Shown: one piece after another, positions 8,302 to 15,898 of the stretch
Position numbering within the stretch: the stretch's first letter is position 1
Layout of the letters: each line of letters opens with the position of its first letter
Origin: an uncultured Porphyromonas sp.
GTDB lineage: Bacteria > Bacteroidota > Bacteroidia > Bacteroidales > Porphyromonadaceae
NCBI GenBank assembly: GCA_900539155.1
Contig: UQBE01000043.1
Span: 1-17,424 of the forward strand
Direction of reading: 5' to 3'
Length of the DNA stretch: 17,424 bases
Notes under the pieces: model-generated
Seen by the model: the letters and a program-made list of their open reading frames with translations, nothing else
Told to the model about the DNA's origin: nothing
Database searches by the model: none
Program-made: the position numbers and the translations under genes

Positions 8302-10320
8302 TTATTGGTCCGTTCTTCTTGTAGGACGCTCTTCGTTGCTGGTTGTATAGTATAGGTAGTTAGCCAGAGGGGTCTCCTCGCTGTTGTATCGCTCCAGGGT
8401 CACCAAGGCGCGCAAAACCTCCGCGCAGCTCATCGCAAAGGAGATACCGCCGTGACTATCGTAGGGCGGGTTGCCGTCGTACAGCTCGCTCAGTGTCGAG
8501 ATGCCGTGATGTTGTAACTCATCCTGTATATCCCCGAGCAGGCGCGCTAGGTGGGTCATACCGCTACGACCATGTATCTTGAGATAGGCATCCGTATAGG
8601 CACCCAGTAGCCACGGCCACGCGGAGCCGTTGTAGTAAGCATGCTCCCGCTGCTCTTGAAGTCCGCTGCACTGCTCCACATAGCCCTCACTGCGGGGGCT
8701 CAGCGAGCGAATCCCCTTTGGTGTGAGTAGCTCAGAGGTTACAATCTCTAGTACTTGTCGCTGCTTAGCACGGCTCAGCGGACAGAACGGCAGCGAGATA
8801 GCTATCAGCATATCGGGCCGGACGGCTCGCTCCCGATAGCCCTCCTTGGTCACGTAGTCATATAGGTAGCCATAGGGATTGACAAAAGTCTGCTCGAAGG
8901 CTGGTCCCAAGCGTTCGATCACACCCGCCAGCTCCTCGGAAAAGTTCTCTTCACCACGAGCCTCACGGTAGAAGCAGAGCGCATTGTACCACAAGCCGTT
9001 CACCTCCACCAGATAGCCCCGCCGCGGCACGACCGCTTGCCCCGCTATCGTCGAGTCCATCCAGGTGACGGGAGGCGTGCCACTACCCTCGGCATAGAGC
9101 AGGCCATTAGGCTCGATGCGCAGTATCGGGTGGCGGTCGCTCAGGTAGTAGTCGATGATGCGTCCCACGAAGTCTAGGTAGAAGGAGCGGTGGCTATCGT
9201 CTGGATACTCAGCGAGGAAGAGCTGTATAGCCCGTATCGCCCAGAGCCCCACGTCGGGGTCGCGCACCCCCTCCATATCTAGCGGGAGAGCGATCTGCTT
9301 GATGAAGTTGATACTACTCCGTATGAAGGTGCTCATCACATTGTGAAAGCGCTCTGGATGGTCACTGTAGATGGAGCAACCAGGCAAAGCAACCATCTCG
9401 TCCCTCGCCCGCACCCCATACCAGGGGAAGCCCGCTAAGATGTAGTGACGATTGGATTCTGGCTTATAGTAAAACTGGCTACAAGCATTGCGCAGACAGC
9501 TCCGCAGATCTACCCGCGCCTTGCGGTGCGCCACCTCCGAGTCAAAGAGCGCGGGCAACGTGGCCACATCTACCTCCTCTAGCTGAGCGGTGAAGTAGAC
9601 CGACTCACCATTGCGCAGCTCCATCTCAAAGTAGCCCGGCGAATAGAGGTCTTCGCAGCTTTCGTACCCTCTGATCTGCTCCTTAGGGTAGTGCAGATTC
9701 TTGATCCAGTAGCCCTCATCGACCCAATGCGAGGGGGCATCCACCTGCATGTATAGATCCGGATAACCCTCATAGAGACAGGTGCGCACACCCGTCGTGC
9801 CGACAGGGTGGACGGTCGTGTCGGCGGTTTCGTTCTCGTGCGATAGGAGGATCACATCTCTAAAGGCGACCACTGGGCGCAACCGCAGAGTGGTCTCGCT
9901 GTGGCTGTCGAGGAGCGTGAACTTGATAATCACCTGATTCTTGTAGTGGCAGAAGATTGACTCTCGCTGCAGGACCACCCCGCCCACACGGTATATCGTG
10001 CGGGGCATCTTGTCTATGTTGTACTCTCGTATGTACTTGTGCCCATTGGGATAGACCGTGCCATCGCCGTAGAGATGCACCCCAAGGTTAAACTCCGCCC
10101 CATGCTGTATCACCGTTGCGTCTAGCGACGAGAGGAGGATATGGTTGTGACGGCTCAGATGAGGCAACGGCACCACGAGGAGACCGTGATACTTGCGCGT
10201 GTTGCACCCCACGAGGGTCGTACAGTTGAAGGCCCCCCCACGGTTAGAGCGTATATGCTCCAGCTGTAGCGAGCGGTCTAGGTTAGAGAGTGTCGTGCGG
10301 TCAAACTTGAGATAACTCAT
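8302..10320 (-). CDS. Glycogen debranching enzyme (amylo-alpha-1,6-glucosidase, GH133 type)
   Basis: The protein is 672 residues from the chosen ATG at 10320. An in-frame ATG 63 bases further upstream would add 21 residues (MLVSGARRG...) unlike the family. MSYLKFDR followed by the LRSNRKGA-like segment HIRSNRGGAFNCTT and CNTRKYHGLLV (39-49) is the conserved start. The N-terminal beta domain spans about 1-250. The (alpha/alpha)6 domain spans about 290-650, with GFPWYGVRARDEMVALPG (297-314), TWMDS (419-423) carrying the likely acid D422, EVNGLWYNAL (439-448), and SELYDGNPP (611-619) carrying the likely second acidic residue E612. It removes alpha-1,6 branch glucose from glycogen in the cytosol. 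It is the first gene of unit A, upstream of the GT4 and GH57 genes. Confidence 0.92.
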   Translation of the reverse strand: MSYLKFDRTTLSNLDRSLQLEHIRSNRGGAFNCTTLVGCNTRKYHGLLVVPLPHLSRHNHILLSSLDATVIQHGAEFNLGVHLYGDGTVYPNGHKYIREYNIDKMPRTIYRVGGVVLQRESIFCHYKNQVIIKFTLLDSHSETTLRLRPVVAFRDVILLSHENETADTTVHPVGTTGVRTCLYEGYPDLYMQVDAPSHWVDEGYWIKNLHYPKEQIRGYESCEDLYSPGYFEMELRNGESVYFTAQLEEVDVATLPALFDSEVAHRKARVDLRSCLRNACSQFYYKPESNRHYILAGFPWYGVRARDEMVALPGCSIYSDHPERFHNVMSTFIRSSINFIKQIALPLDMEGVRDPDVGLWAIRAIQLFLAEYPDDSHRSFYLDFVGRIIDYYLSDRHPILRIEPNGLLYAEGSGTPPVTWMDSTIAGQAVVPRRGYLVEVNGLWYNALCFYREARGEENFSEELAGVIERLGPAFEQTFVNPYGYLYDYVTKEGYRERAVRPDMLIAISLPFCPLSRAKQRQVLEIVTSELLTPKGIRSLSPRSEGYVEQCSGLQEQREHAYYNGSAWPWLLGAYTDAYLKIHGRSGMTHLARLLGDIQDELQHHGISTLSELYDGNPPYDSHGGISFAMSCAEVLRALVTLERYNSEETPLANYLYYTTSNEERPTRRTDQ

Positions 10321-10431
10321 AGATAGTAAATTACTTGGACGTAATGATACAGTCGCTCCTCGACGTGCACCAGAGACAAGCATAGTCTGGCGAGGTGACG
10401 AGCGGTCCCGAGGATAGCCCTCTCTGCGTTG

Positions 10432-10439
10432 CTAAGATA
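10432..10439 (-). promoter_or_regulatory. Possible -7 element of the debranching-enzyme promoter
   Basis: Read on the minus strand the bases are TATCTTAG, one change from the Bacteroidetes -7 consensus TAnnTTTG. No TTTG is present at the expected -33 position, so support is weak. It would give a leader of about 105 bases before the ATG at 10320. Confidence 0.3.
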
Positions 10440-10443
10440 CGAA

Positions 10444-10465
10444 TTAACCGCTGAACGGTGGTTAA
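10444..10465. promoter_or_regulatory. Inverted repeat TTAACC-N10-GGTTAA, candidate operator
   Basis: TTAACC (10444-10449) and GGTTAA (10460-10465) form a perfect 6-base inverted repeat with a 10-base spacer and 16-base centre spacing. It lies just upstream of the possible -7 box of the glycogen unit, overlapping its -33 region, where a repressor or activator could bind. No regulator gene is in the window. Confidence 0.4.
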
Positions 10466-10483
10466 CTTCCCGCTAAACGAACA

Positions 10484-10578
10484 GTTTCACCCCTATGAAA
10501 CTGGAGTTTCTTCCCTATGAAACAAAAGTTTCTAGCCGTATGAAACAAAAGTTTCTAGCTGTATGAAACAAAAGTTTC
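10484..10578. repeat. Array of alternating GTTTC and GAAAC half-sites, period 22-23
   Basis: GTTTC starts at 10484, 10506, 10528, 10551 and 10574, and GAAAC at 10497, 10519, 10542 and 10565. Spacing is therefore 22, 22 and 23 bases. Each GAAAC is followed by 4 bases (TGGA once, AAAA three times) and then GTTTC. The 8-9 bases between units vary (e.g. ACCCCTAT, TAGCCGTAT). All half-sites are exact while most of the spacers change. It lies between the panC terminator and the start of the glycogen unit. Confidence 0.9.
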
Positions 10579-10616
10579 ACCCAAGTGGTACTGATAGTTA
10601 GCTCCAAAATAGCAGA

Positions 10617-10650
10617 CAAAAAAAGGGCGAACCTCGTGAGGTCCGCCCCT
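10617..10650 (-). terminator. Intrinsic terminator after panC
   Basis: On the minus strand a GC-rich stem, GGGCGGACCTC pairing with GAGGTTCGCCC with one G-T pair (10625-10648), is followed directly by a run of eight T (10617-10624). It lies about 27 bases after the panC stop and closes unit B. Confidence 0.9.
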
Positions 10651-10675
10651 AAGTAGATATTGGAGGATTGGTCAG

Positions 10676-11536
10676 CTAGTTGGCTGAGGTCTCGTAGTGG
10701 ATGTTGTCGATGAGACGAACCTCACCGCAGTAGCAGACGATGCAGCCGACGGGGTCGCTACTATCGCTCCACGACTCAAGGGGACGTAGCGTCTTGCCGT
10801 CGACAATCTGGTAGTACTCGGGTCGCAGGAGCGGATGCTCAGCAAGGCGTGAGACGACGAAGTCAACGACCTCACGTGGCGAGTGCTCGGGGATGAGTGC
10901 TTGGCTGGCTACCAGCGTGTCGTGGATGCGTGGTGCTACGTCACGCTGCTCACTGGTCAAGAGGAGGTTACGGCTGCTCAATGCTAGTCCGTCAGCCTCG
11001 CGGATGATGGGACAGCTGTGTATCTCTACGGGCAGAGCGAGCTGGCGAACCATCTCCCGCACGATAGCTATCTGCTGGAAGTCCTTCTCACCAAAGAAGG
11101 CACCATCGGGCTGTACGAGCATAAAGAGCTTGCTCACGATCTGCGCTACACCGTTGAAGTGTCCTGGGCGATGCGCTCCCTCCATCGTCTCTCCGAGGAA
11201 GCCGAAATCAAACTGACGTGTGTCCGCCTCGGGATACATCTCCTCGACAGTGGGCAGGAAGGCGATATCTACCTGAGCGTCACTCAGACGCGCTAGGTCT
11301 TCCTCTGGTTTGCGGGGATAGGTGCGCAGGTCTTCGGGATTGTTGAATTGCGTGGGGTTGACAAATACGGATACGACGACGATGTCGTACTGCTTTCTAG
11401 CAGCTGCCACTAGGCTCAGGTGTCCCGCATGCAGAGCACCCATGGTAGGCACTAGCCCGACATGGGCTGAGGGGTTCTCCTGGCGTAGCTTAGAGAGTTC
11501 TTGCTGTAGCGCAGCAACCGTTGTAATGACTTTCAT
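10676..11536 (-). CDS. panC: Pantothenate synthetase
   Basis: This 286-residue enzyme joins pantoate and beta-alanine with ATP to make pantothenate, the precursor of coenzyme A, in the cytosol. The HIGH-like ATP site is PTMGALHAGHLSLV (30-43). SVFVNPTQFNNPEDL (56-70), EGAHRPGHFNGVAQIVSKL (119-137), FFGEKDFQQ (147-155) and the KMSKS-like loop IIREADGLALSSRN (177-190) are all intact. The length is normal for the family. It is the last gene of unit B, 44 bases after queA, and is followed by an intrinsic terminator. Neither panB nor panD is nearby. The C-terminal CYCGEVRLIDN is a usual variant. Confidence 0.97.
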   Translation of the reverse strand: MKVITTVAALQQELSKLRQENPSAHVGLVPTMGALHAGHLSLVAAARKQYDIVVVSVFVNPTQFNNPEDLRTYPRKPEEDLARLSDAQVDIAFLPTVEEMYPEADTRQFDFGFLGETMEGAHRPGHFNGVAQIVSKLFMLVQPDGAFFGEKDFQQIAIVREMVRQLALPVEIHSCPIIREADGLALSSRNLLLTSEQRDVAPRIHDTLVASQALIPEHSPREVVDFVVSRLAEHPLLRPEYYQIVDGKTLRPLESWSDSSDPVGCIVCYCGEVRLIDNIHYETSAN

Positions 11537-11580
11537 AGCGTATGATGTACTGAAAGGGTGTGTATGATTTGATTTCTATA

Positions 11581-12858
11581 TTATAGGTCTTGTCGATAGA
11601 GCAGGCAGGCGTCGCCATAGCTGAGAAAGCGGTAGTGCGCATCAGCGAGGGCGTGCTCATAGAGCGTGCGCCAGTGGGGACCGATGAGTGCCGAGACGAG
11701 TAGCAGGAGCGTGCTCTTCGGCTGGTGAAAGTTGGTCACCAGGATGTCTACCATCTGATAGTGATAGCCTGGGGCAATGAGTAGTGCTGTGGAGAAGGTG
11801 AGCCGATCAAGCCCCCTGTGGCGAGCATAGCGGAGCAACAGTTCCAGAGCCTCACGACGTGACGGCAAGGCTGCGCCACAGCTCTGACGCATACGGTAGC
11901 TATACCACTGGTCTAGGTGAAAGGGCTCTGCCACGACTCCGCCCTCCTGCTCTGCTTGCTGCAGAGCCACGGCAAACCAGTAAAGGCTCTCCAAGGTGCG
12001 TACAGAGGTGGTGCCAATGGGAACAAAGGGGCTGTCTATATGCTCTAGGAGCGTCTCCAGCGTTGCTGTCGGCACGCTGCAATACTCGCTGTGCATCTGA
12101 TGGTCAGCGACCTGACGGCCCTTGACTGGTAGGAAGGTGCCGGCACCGACATGGAGCGTCAGCTCGGTGATGCGATGCCCCTCAGCGAGGAGTCTGTCAT
12201 CTAACTCTGGCGTGAAGTGTAGTCCCGCCGTTGGCGCCGCCACGGAGCCCTCGATGCGCGCATAGACGGTCTGATAGTCGGTGAGGTCACTGCTCTCGGT
12301 CTCTCGATTGAGGTAAGGGGGGATGGGTAGCTGACCGCACAGCTCTAGTATCTCGCCAAAAGTTTTGCTCTCGTCACTCCAGCTGAAGGTGACTACGTCT
12401 GGCGTCTCCACCTCCCTAGTCGCTTGTAGCGTGATAGTTTGTCCGTCAGCTAATGGGAGCGTGCAGGAGATAGTTTGCTCGGGGCGCCACTTCTTCGAGT
12501 TGCCCACGAGGCAGTGCCAGGAGCATGATCCGAGCGAGGCTAGGCTCTCCTCGTAGCTGACAGGTTTGTAGGGGTCTAAGCAAAGTATCTCGATGCGGGC
12601 ACCCGTGGCTTTGACAAAGAAGATGCGCGCCTTGATGACCCGCGTATTGTTGCGAATGAGGAGCGCATGAGGCGGGAGCAGGTGTGGCAGCTCGGCAAAG
12701 GTGTGATCCTCCAGCCTCCCCGTAGCATCGCTCAGGAGGAGCCGGCACTGGTCACGCTCCGCCAGCGGATGCGCTGCGATACGCTCGTCGGGGAGCGGAT
12801 AGTCGTAGTCGTTAATGTCTATATCGACCCAGTGCTGCGTATGAGGCTTGTCACACAT
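11581..12858 (-). CDS. queA: S-adenosylmethionine:tRNA ribosyltransferase-isomerase
   Basis: QueA transfers and isomerises the ribosyl part of SAM onto preQ1 at position 34 of tRNAs to give epoxyqueuosine. The 425-residue protein shows DYDYPLPDERIAAHPL (17-32), IRNNTRVIKAR (68-78), GARIEILCLDP (86-96), GSVAAPTAGLHFT (204-216), HVGAGTFLPVKG (236-247) and NFHQPKSTLLLLVSALIG (376-393), all family signatures. It is longer than the roughly 350 of Proteobacteria, because of an N-terminal tail and the 97-130 segment, which I recall as usual in Bacteroidales. It lies 31 bases after the PDZ gene and 44 before panC. Other queuosine genes are not in the window. Confidence 0.96.
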   Translation of the reverse strand: MCDKPHTQHWVDIDINDYDYPLPDERIAAHPLAERDQCRLLLSDATGRLEDHTFAELPHLLPPHALLIRNNTRVIKARIFFVKATGARIEILCLDPYKPVSYEESLASLGSCSWHCLVGNSKKWRPEQTISCTLPLADGQTITLQATREVETPDVVTFSWSDESKTFGEILELCGQLPIPPYLNRETESSDLTDYQTVYARIEGSVAAPTAGLHFTPELDDRLLAEGHRITELTLHVGAGTFLPVKGRQVADHQMHSEYCSVPTATLETLLEHIDSPFVPIGTTSVRTLESLYWFAVALQQAEQEGGVVAEPFHLDQWYSYRMRQSCGAALPSRREALELLLRYARHRGLDRLTFSTALLIAPGYHYQMVDILVTNFHQPKSTLLLLVSALIGPHWRTLYEHALADAHYRFLSYGDACLLYRQDL

Positions 12859-12889
12859 ACTCTCGACCTTCTGATTAGCTTTTGCGGTA

Positions 12890-14311
12890 CTACTCCAGCG
12901 TCACGTAGCAAGACTCCTGGAGCTTAGGCTCTACGACGATACGCTGCATCACACCGTCACGCAGGTAGTCGATGGTGACACCCGTGCGGGGTGCTGTCGT
13001 AATCCAGGGGTTGAAAGCAAAGAGGTAGCTAAAGCCTCCGAAGTACTTGTCCTTGTCCAGGAGCTTAGCGACTCGAGCGTAGTCTTCCGAGTCCCAATAG
13101 CGACAATTAGTTGGTCCATCTTTTATCGCAAAGGGATGCTCATGTGTGCGACAGGCCATGCTCTTCTTGACAAAGGCTAGATAGCCCTTGGATAGTTCGT
13201 CGGCCGTGCCTAGAGGGCGGCCGTTGATAGCTACAATCTCATCGCCAGCACGTAGCCCTGCCTCGGCAGCAGGTGAGTGCAGCGATAGCGAGTGGATGGT
13301 CGAGATATTGTTTGCCCGATAGTTAATCCCCAGCGACAGATGCCTATGGGTGGCAAAGCGCACAACGAGCGAGTTGAAGTAACGGGTGAAGGGGAACTGC
13401 AAGAGCATCACCGGCACCGTCAGAGCGGTGTAGTCGGTCAGCGTATAGTCGTCAGCGAGTAGCTCCTCGGCTTCGCTCGTCCAGAGCATCTTGCGCTCGT
13501 TGACACCACTATATATGGTGACGCCAAACTTCAGATAGAAGCGCGCCATCGTCTTGTCGCTCCCCATCGGTAGGATCGGCAGCTCGACGAGCTTATGCGC
13601 CTTGGGGTCAATGCGTAGCGACGTTTGCACGGCAGAGCGACGAGCGACAGCGGCGTCGTAGGCGCTGTTTTCGGTGATGCTATAATAGGTATCTACGAGT
13701 AGGTCAGGATTCTTCGGATCGTAGGTCAACCCCTTAGCTTGTAGAGCCTCGGTAATCTGCTGCTCGATGAGGACGTCCCGATTGGTGTGCTGCTTGTTGG
13801 TTCGCACGAAGCCAAAGGTCTCATAGTTGATCAAGTCCGTCTTACCCTCTGTGCCCGAGCTGATGGGGTAAGAGATCAATATGTCGGACTCGTCCTCTAG
13901 GCTGTACATGCCAAAGGCACGAGCCATGTCCCGCTCCGTGAGCGCATCGGCAGGCTGAGCCGTAGGCTTGAGATGACGCACCACACGGTGGTAAGCAAAG
14001 TTGGAAACAACTAGGAGTAAGTCGTCAGAGACTTCCCCCTCGCCTTGCAACTCGCGAATCATATCCTCCTCGGACATCTTAATGGTTTCGTGTCCATTGA
14101 TCGCCTCGATGATGTCGCCCTCACGCAGGCCAGCCTGTGCTGCGGGGCTATTGGGATAGACGGTCAGGATGACGGGGCGATTAGCGCCCCAGTTGTCGTT
14201 GTAGCTCATCTGGTACTCCAGCCCGACGTAAGCTTTCTGAGCTTGCATAGTCAAGGCAAAGGAGCAGAGTGCTAGGATAACTAGCAAGGTGGTGTGGTAT
14301 AGTCGCTTCAT
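12890..14311 (-). CDS. Secreted protein with PDZ / DUF4136-like / PDZ architecture
   Basis: This 473-residue protein has a signal peptide (1-25, hydrophobic core LLVILALCSFALTM, cleavage near QAQ), so it is exported to the periplasm. There is no lipobox Cys at the cleavage site. PDZ1 (about 27-113) has the carboxylate-binding-type segment NSPAAQAGLREGDIIEAING (54-73). PDZ2 (about 324-462) repeats it as HSPAAEAGLRAGDEIVAING (345-364). PDZ2 carries an insertion of about 60 residues before its last strand IDYLRDGVMQRIVVEP. The middle (132-310) has ISYPISSG, INYETFGFV and ALQAKGLTYDPKNPDLLVDTYY, which look like a DUF4136 domain. No protease triad was seen, so it is probably a binding or scaffold protein of the envelope. 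Its place among tRNA and cofactor genes is unexplained. Confidence 0.82.
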   Translation of the reverse strand: MKRLYHTTLLVILALCSFALTMQAQKAYVGLEYQMSYNDNWGANRPVILTVYPNSPAAQAGLREGDIIEAINGHETIKMSEEDMIRELQGEGEVSDDLLLVVSNFAYHRVVRHLKPTAQPADALTERDMARAFGMYSLEDESDILISYPISSGTEGKTDLINYETFGFVRTNKQHTNRDVLIEQQITEALQAKGLTYDPKNPDLLVDTYYSITENSAYDAAVARRSAVQTSLRIDPKAHKLVELPILPMGSDKTMARFYLKFGVTIYSGVNERKMLWTSEAEELLADDYTLTDYTALTVPVMLLQFPFTRYFNSLVVRFATHRHLSLGINYRANNISTIHSLSLHSPAAEAGLRAGDEIVAINGRPLGTADELSKGYLAFVKKSMACRTHEHPFAIKDGPTNCRYWDSEDYARVAKLLDKDKYFGGFSYLFAFNPWITTAPRTGVTIDYLRDGVMQRIVVEPKLQESCYVTLE

Positions 14312-14350
14312 GGTAGTCTGTTATTTGAGTGTGAGTTGGTGAAAAGGGGG

Positions 14351-14842
14351 TCACTCAAGCTCTGAGTGATAGAGACGATTGATTACTTCGCTATAGGTCT
14401 GCTGTATGACTTCTTGTCGAGAGCCAGCGAGCTGCAAGCGCTCCGAGTAGATGCCCTGAGGTGTCGCTATAGCGATGCAGACGGTCCCGACGGGTATCTC
14501 TGCCGTACCGCCGGCTGGTCCTGCCACGCCTGTGGTTGCTATGCCGATGGTGCTACGACAGGCTTGACGCGCTCCGCTAGCCATCGCCTCAGCGACCTCT
14601 CGGCTCACGACGCCATACTGCTCTATGGTGGCGGCTGGTACGTAGGCTAGTCGCTCCTTGAGCTCTATCTGATAAGTCACGAGGGCGCCTTGGAACCAGT
14701 GCGAACTGCCCGCATGCGATGTCAGTTGGCTCGCTATGTAGCCACCCGTACAGCTCTCGCAGGTCGAGACCGTCTCGTGCTGCTCTAGCCAGTGCGCTAT
14801 GAGACGCTGTAGCTGCTCTTCTGTCGTCTGAGGGGTGGACAT
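14351..14842 (-). CDS. pncC: Nicotinamide-nucleotide amidohydrolase (CinA C-terminal domain protein)
   Basis: This is a stand-alone CinA C-terminal domain protein of 163 residues. PncC deamidates nicotinamide mononucleotide to nicotinate mononucleotide, recycling the NMN made by NAD-dependent DNA ligase. Signatures are TCESCTGGYIASQLTSHAGS, then VVSREVAEAMASGARQ, and GIATTGVAGPAGG followed by IPVGTVCIA. The ATG at 14842 (MSTPQ) is preferred because it falls 10 bases after the tsaD stop. The alternative at 14872 would overlap tsaD and add MPKRLSNPRL, which is unlike the family. The N-terminal MoCF-like half of full CinA is absent, as is common. It lies third in unit B. Confidence 0.93.
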   Translation of the reverse strand: MSTPQTTEEQLQRLIAHWLEQHETVSTCESCTGGYIASQLTSHAGSSHWFQGALVTYQIELKERLAYVPAATIEQYGVVSREVAEAMASGARQACRSTIGIATTGVAGPAGGTAEIPVGTVCIAIATPQGIYSERLQLAGSRQEVIQQTYSEVINRLYHSELE

Positions 14843-14852
14843 AAGACGTGGG

Positions 14853-15881
14853 TTAGATAGTCGTTTTGGCAAAGGGGACGGCCTCTATCGATCCATAGGC
14901 ACCTCGCTCATAGGCAAAGGTGCCCGCCATAGCAACCATAGCGGCATTGTCTGTCGTAAAGGCAAAGGGCGGTATGTAGACCTGCCAGCCGTACCGCTCG
15001 GCATAAGCGTGGTAAGCGTCACGTAGACCCGTATTGGCCGAGACACCACCAGCCACAGCGATGTGCTTGATGCCTGTCTCCTTGCTGGCGCGCAGTAGCT
15101 TGCTCATGAGGATGTCGATGACCGTCTTCTGGAGTGAGGCGCAGAGGTCCGCTTTGTTTTTCGCAACAAAGTCAGCATCCTTGGCAAGCTCATCCCGTAG
15201 CGTGTAGAGGAAAGAGGTCTTTAGCCCGCTAAAGCTGTAGTCCAGTCCAGGTACCTGAGGCTTGCTAAAGTGAAAGCGCTCAGCGTCGCCCTCATTGGCG
15301 AGCTTATTGACGATCGGCCCCCCTGGATAGCCGAGCCCCATCACCTTGGCGCACTTGTCAAAGGCTTCGCCAGCCGCATCGTCAATCGTCTGACCCAGTA
15401 TGCGCATATCATCAGGCGCATTGACCTGTACGATTTGTGAGTTACCTCCCGAGACTAGTAGACAGAGATAGGGAAATGGGGGAGGGGTGTGCGGCTCTTC
15501 AGGCTTAGCGATGAAGTGTGCGAGGACATGTGCCTGCAGGTGGTTGACCTCGACGAGTGGAATCTGGAGGGCTAAGCTCAGCCCCTTGGCAAAGTTTGTC
15601 CCGACGATGAGTGATCCGAGAAGACCGGGTCCACGAGTATAGGCAATTGCGTCAAGATCGGCCAGCGTGACGCCAGCCCGTGCCACCGCCTGCTGTACGA
15701 CGGGGACGATGTTCTGCAGGTGAGCTCGTGAAGCCAGCTCAGGCACCACGCCTCCATACTTGCTGTGTACCTCTTGACTTGCGATTACATTGCTACAGAG
15801 GAGCCCACCCCGTAGCACAGCTGCCGAAGTATCGTCGCATGAGCTCTCGATACCTAAGATGAGAGAAGATGAAGGTGCCAT
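14853..15881 (-). CDS. tsaD: tRNA N6-threonylcarbamoyladenosine transferase
   Basis: TsaD transfers the threonylcarbamoyl group to A37 of ANN-decoding tRNAs, working with TsaB and TsaE, which are not in this window. The 342-residue length is normal. It has the ASKHA-fold start ILGIESSCDDTSAAVL (8-23), the metal-binding HLQAH (H114, H118), LLVSGGNSQIV (141-151), AGGVSANTGLR (277-287) and FTTDNAAMVA (308-317) with D311 as further metal ligand. It is 17 bases after ybeY and 10 before pncC. The gene is essential in most bacteria. Confidence 0.97.
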   Translation of the reverse strand: MAPSSSLILGIESSCDDTSAAVLRGGLLCSNVIASQEVHSKYGGVVPELASRAHLQNIVPVVQQAVARAGVTLADLDAIAYTRGPGLLGSLIVGTNFAKGLSLALQIPLVEVNHLQAHVLAHFIAKPEEPHTPPPFPYLCLLVSGGNSQIVQVNAPDDMRILGQTIDDAAGEAFDKCAKVMGLGYPGGPIVNKLANEGDAERFHFSKPQVPGLDYSFSGLKTSFLYTLRDELAKDADFVAKNKADLCASLQKTVIDILMSKLLRASKETGIKHIAVAGGVSANTGLRDAYHAYAERYGWQVYIPPFAFTTDNAAMVAMAGTFAYERGAYGSIEAVPFAKTTI

Positions 15882-15898
15882 GATGCTGTGGGGTGAGA

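Larger units (their letters stand above)
10321..10675. other. 355-base gene-free stretch between two minus-strand units
   Basis: This gap separates panC from the debranching-enzyme gene. From right to left it holds the panC terminator (10617-10650), a plain stretch (10579-10616), the GAAAC/GTTTC dyad array (10484-10578), an inverted repeat TTAACC/GGTTAA (10444-10465), a possible -7 box (10432-10439) and a leader of about 100 bases in which I see no further conserved element. No plausible small gene was seen. Confidence 0.7.

Noticed and set aside
8398..8430. The debranching enzyme ends its last motif with ISFAMSCAEVLR instead of the AQAWSVAELLR seen elsewhere.
   Set aside because: This matches the form I recall for Bacteroidales members and the catalytic segments are intact, so I do not count it as odd.
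10321..10383. Upstream start giving the debranching enzyme 21 extra residues.
   Set aside because: The conserved N-terminus begins at MSYLKFDR. The extra residues look like translated leader.
10484..10578. A possible small CRISPR array.
   Set aside because: The repeats are dyads with spacers of only 4-9 bases, and no cas gene is present.
14843..14872. Upstream start that would make pncC overlap tsaD by 20 bases.
   Set aside because: The added residues do not resemble the family, and the ATG at 14842 gives a normal 10-base gap after tsaD.
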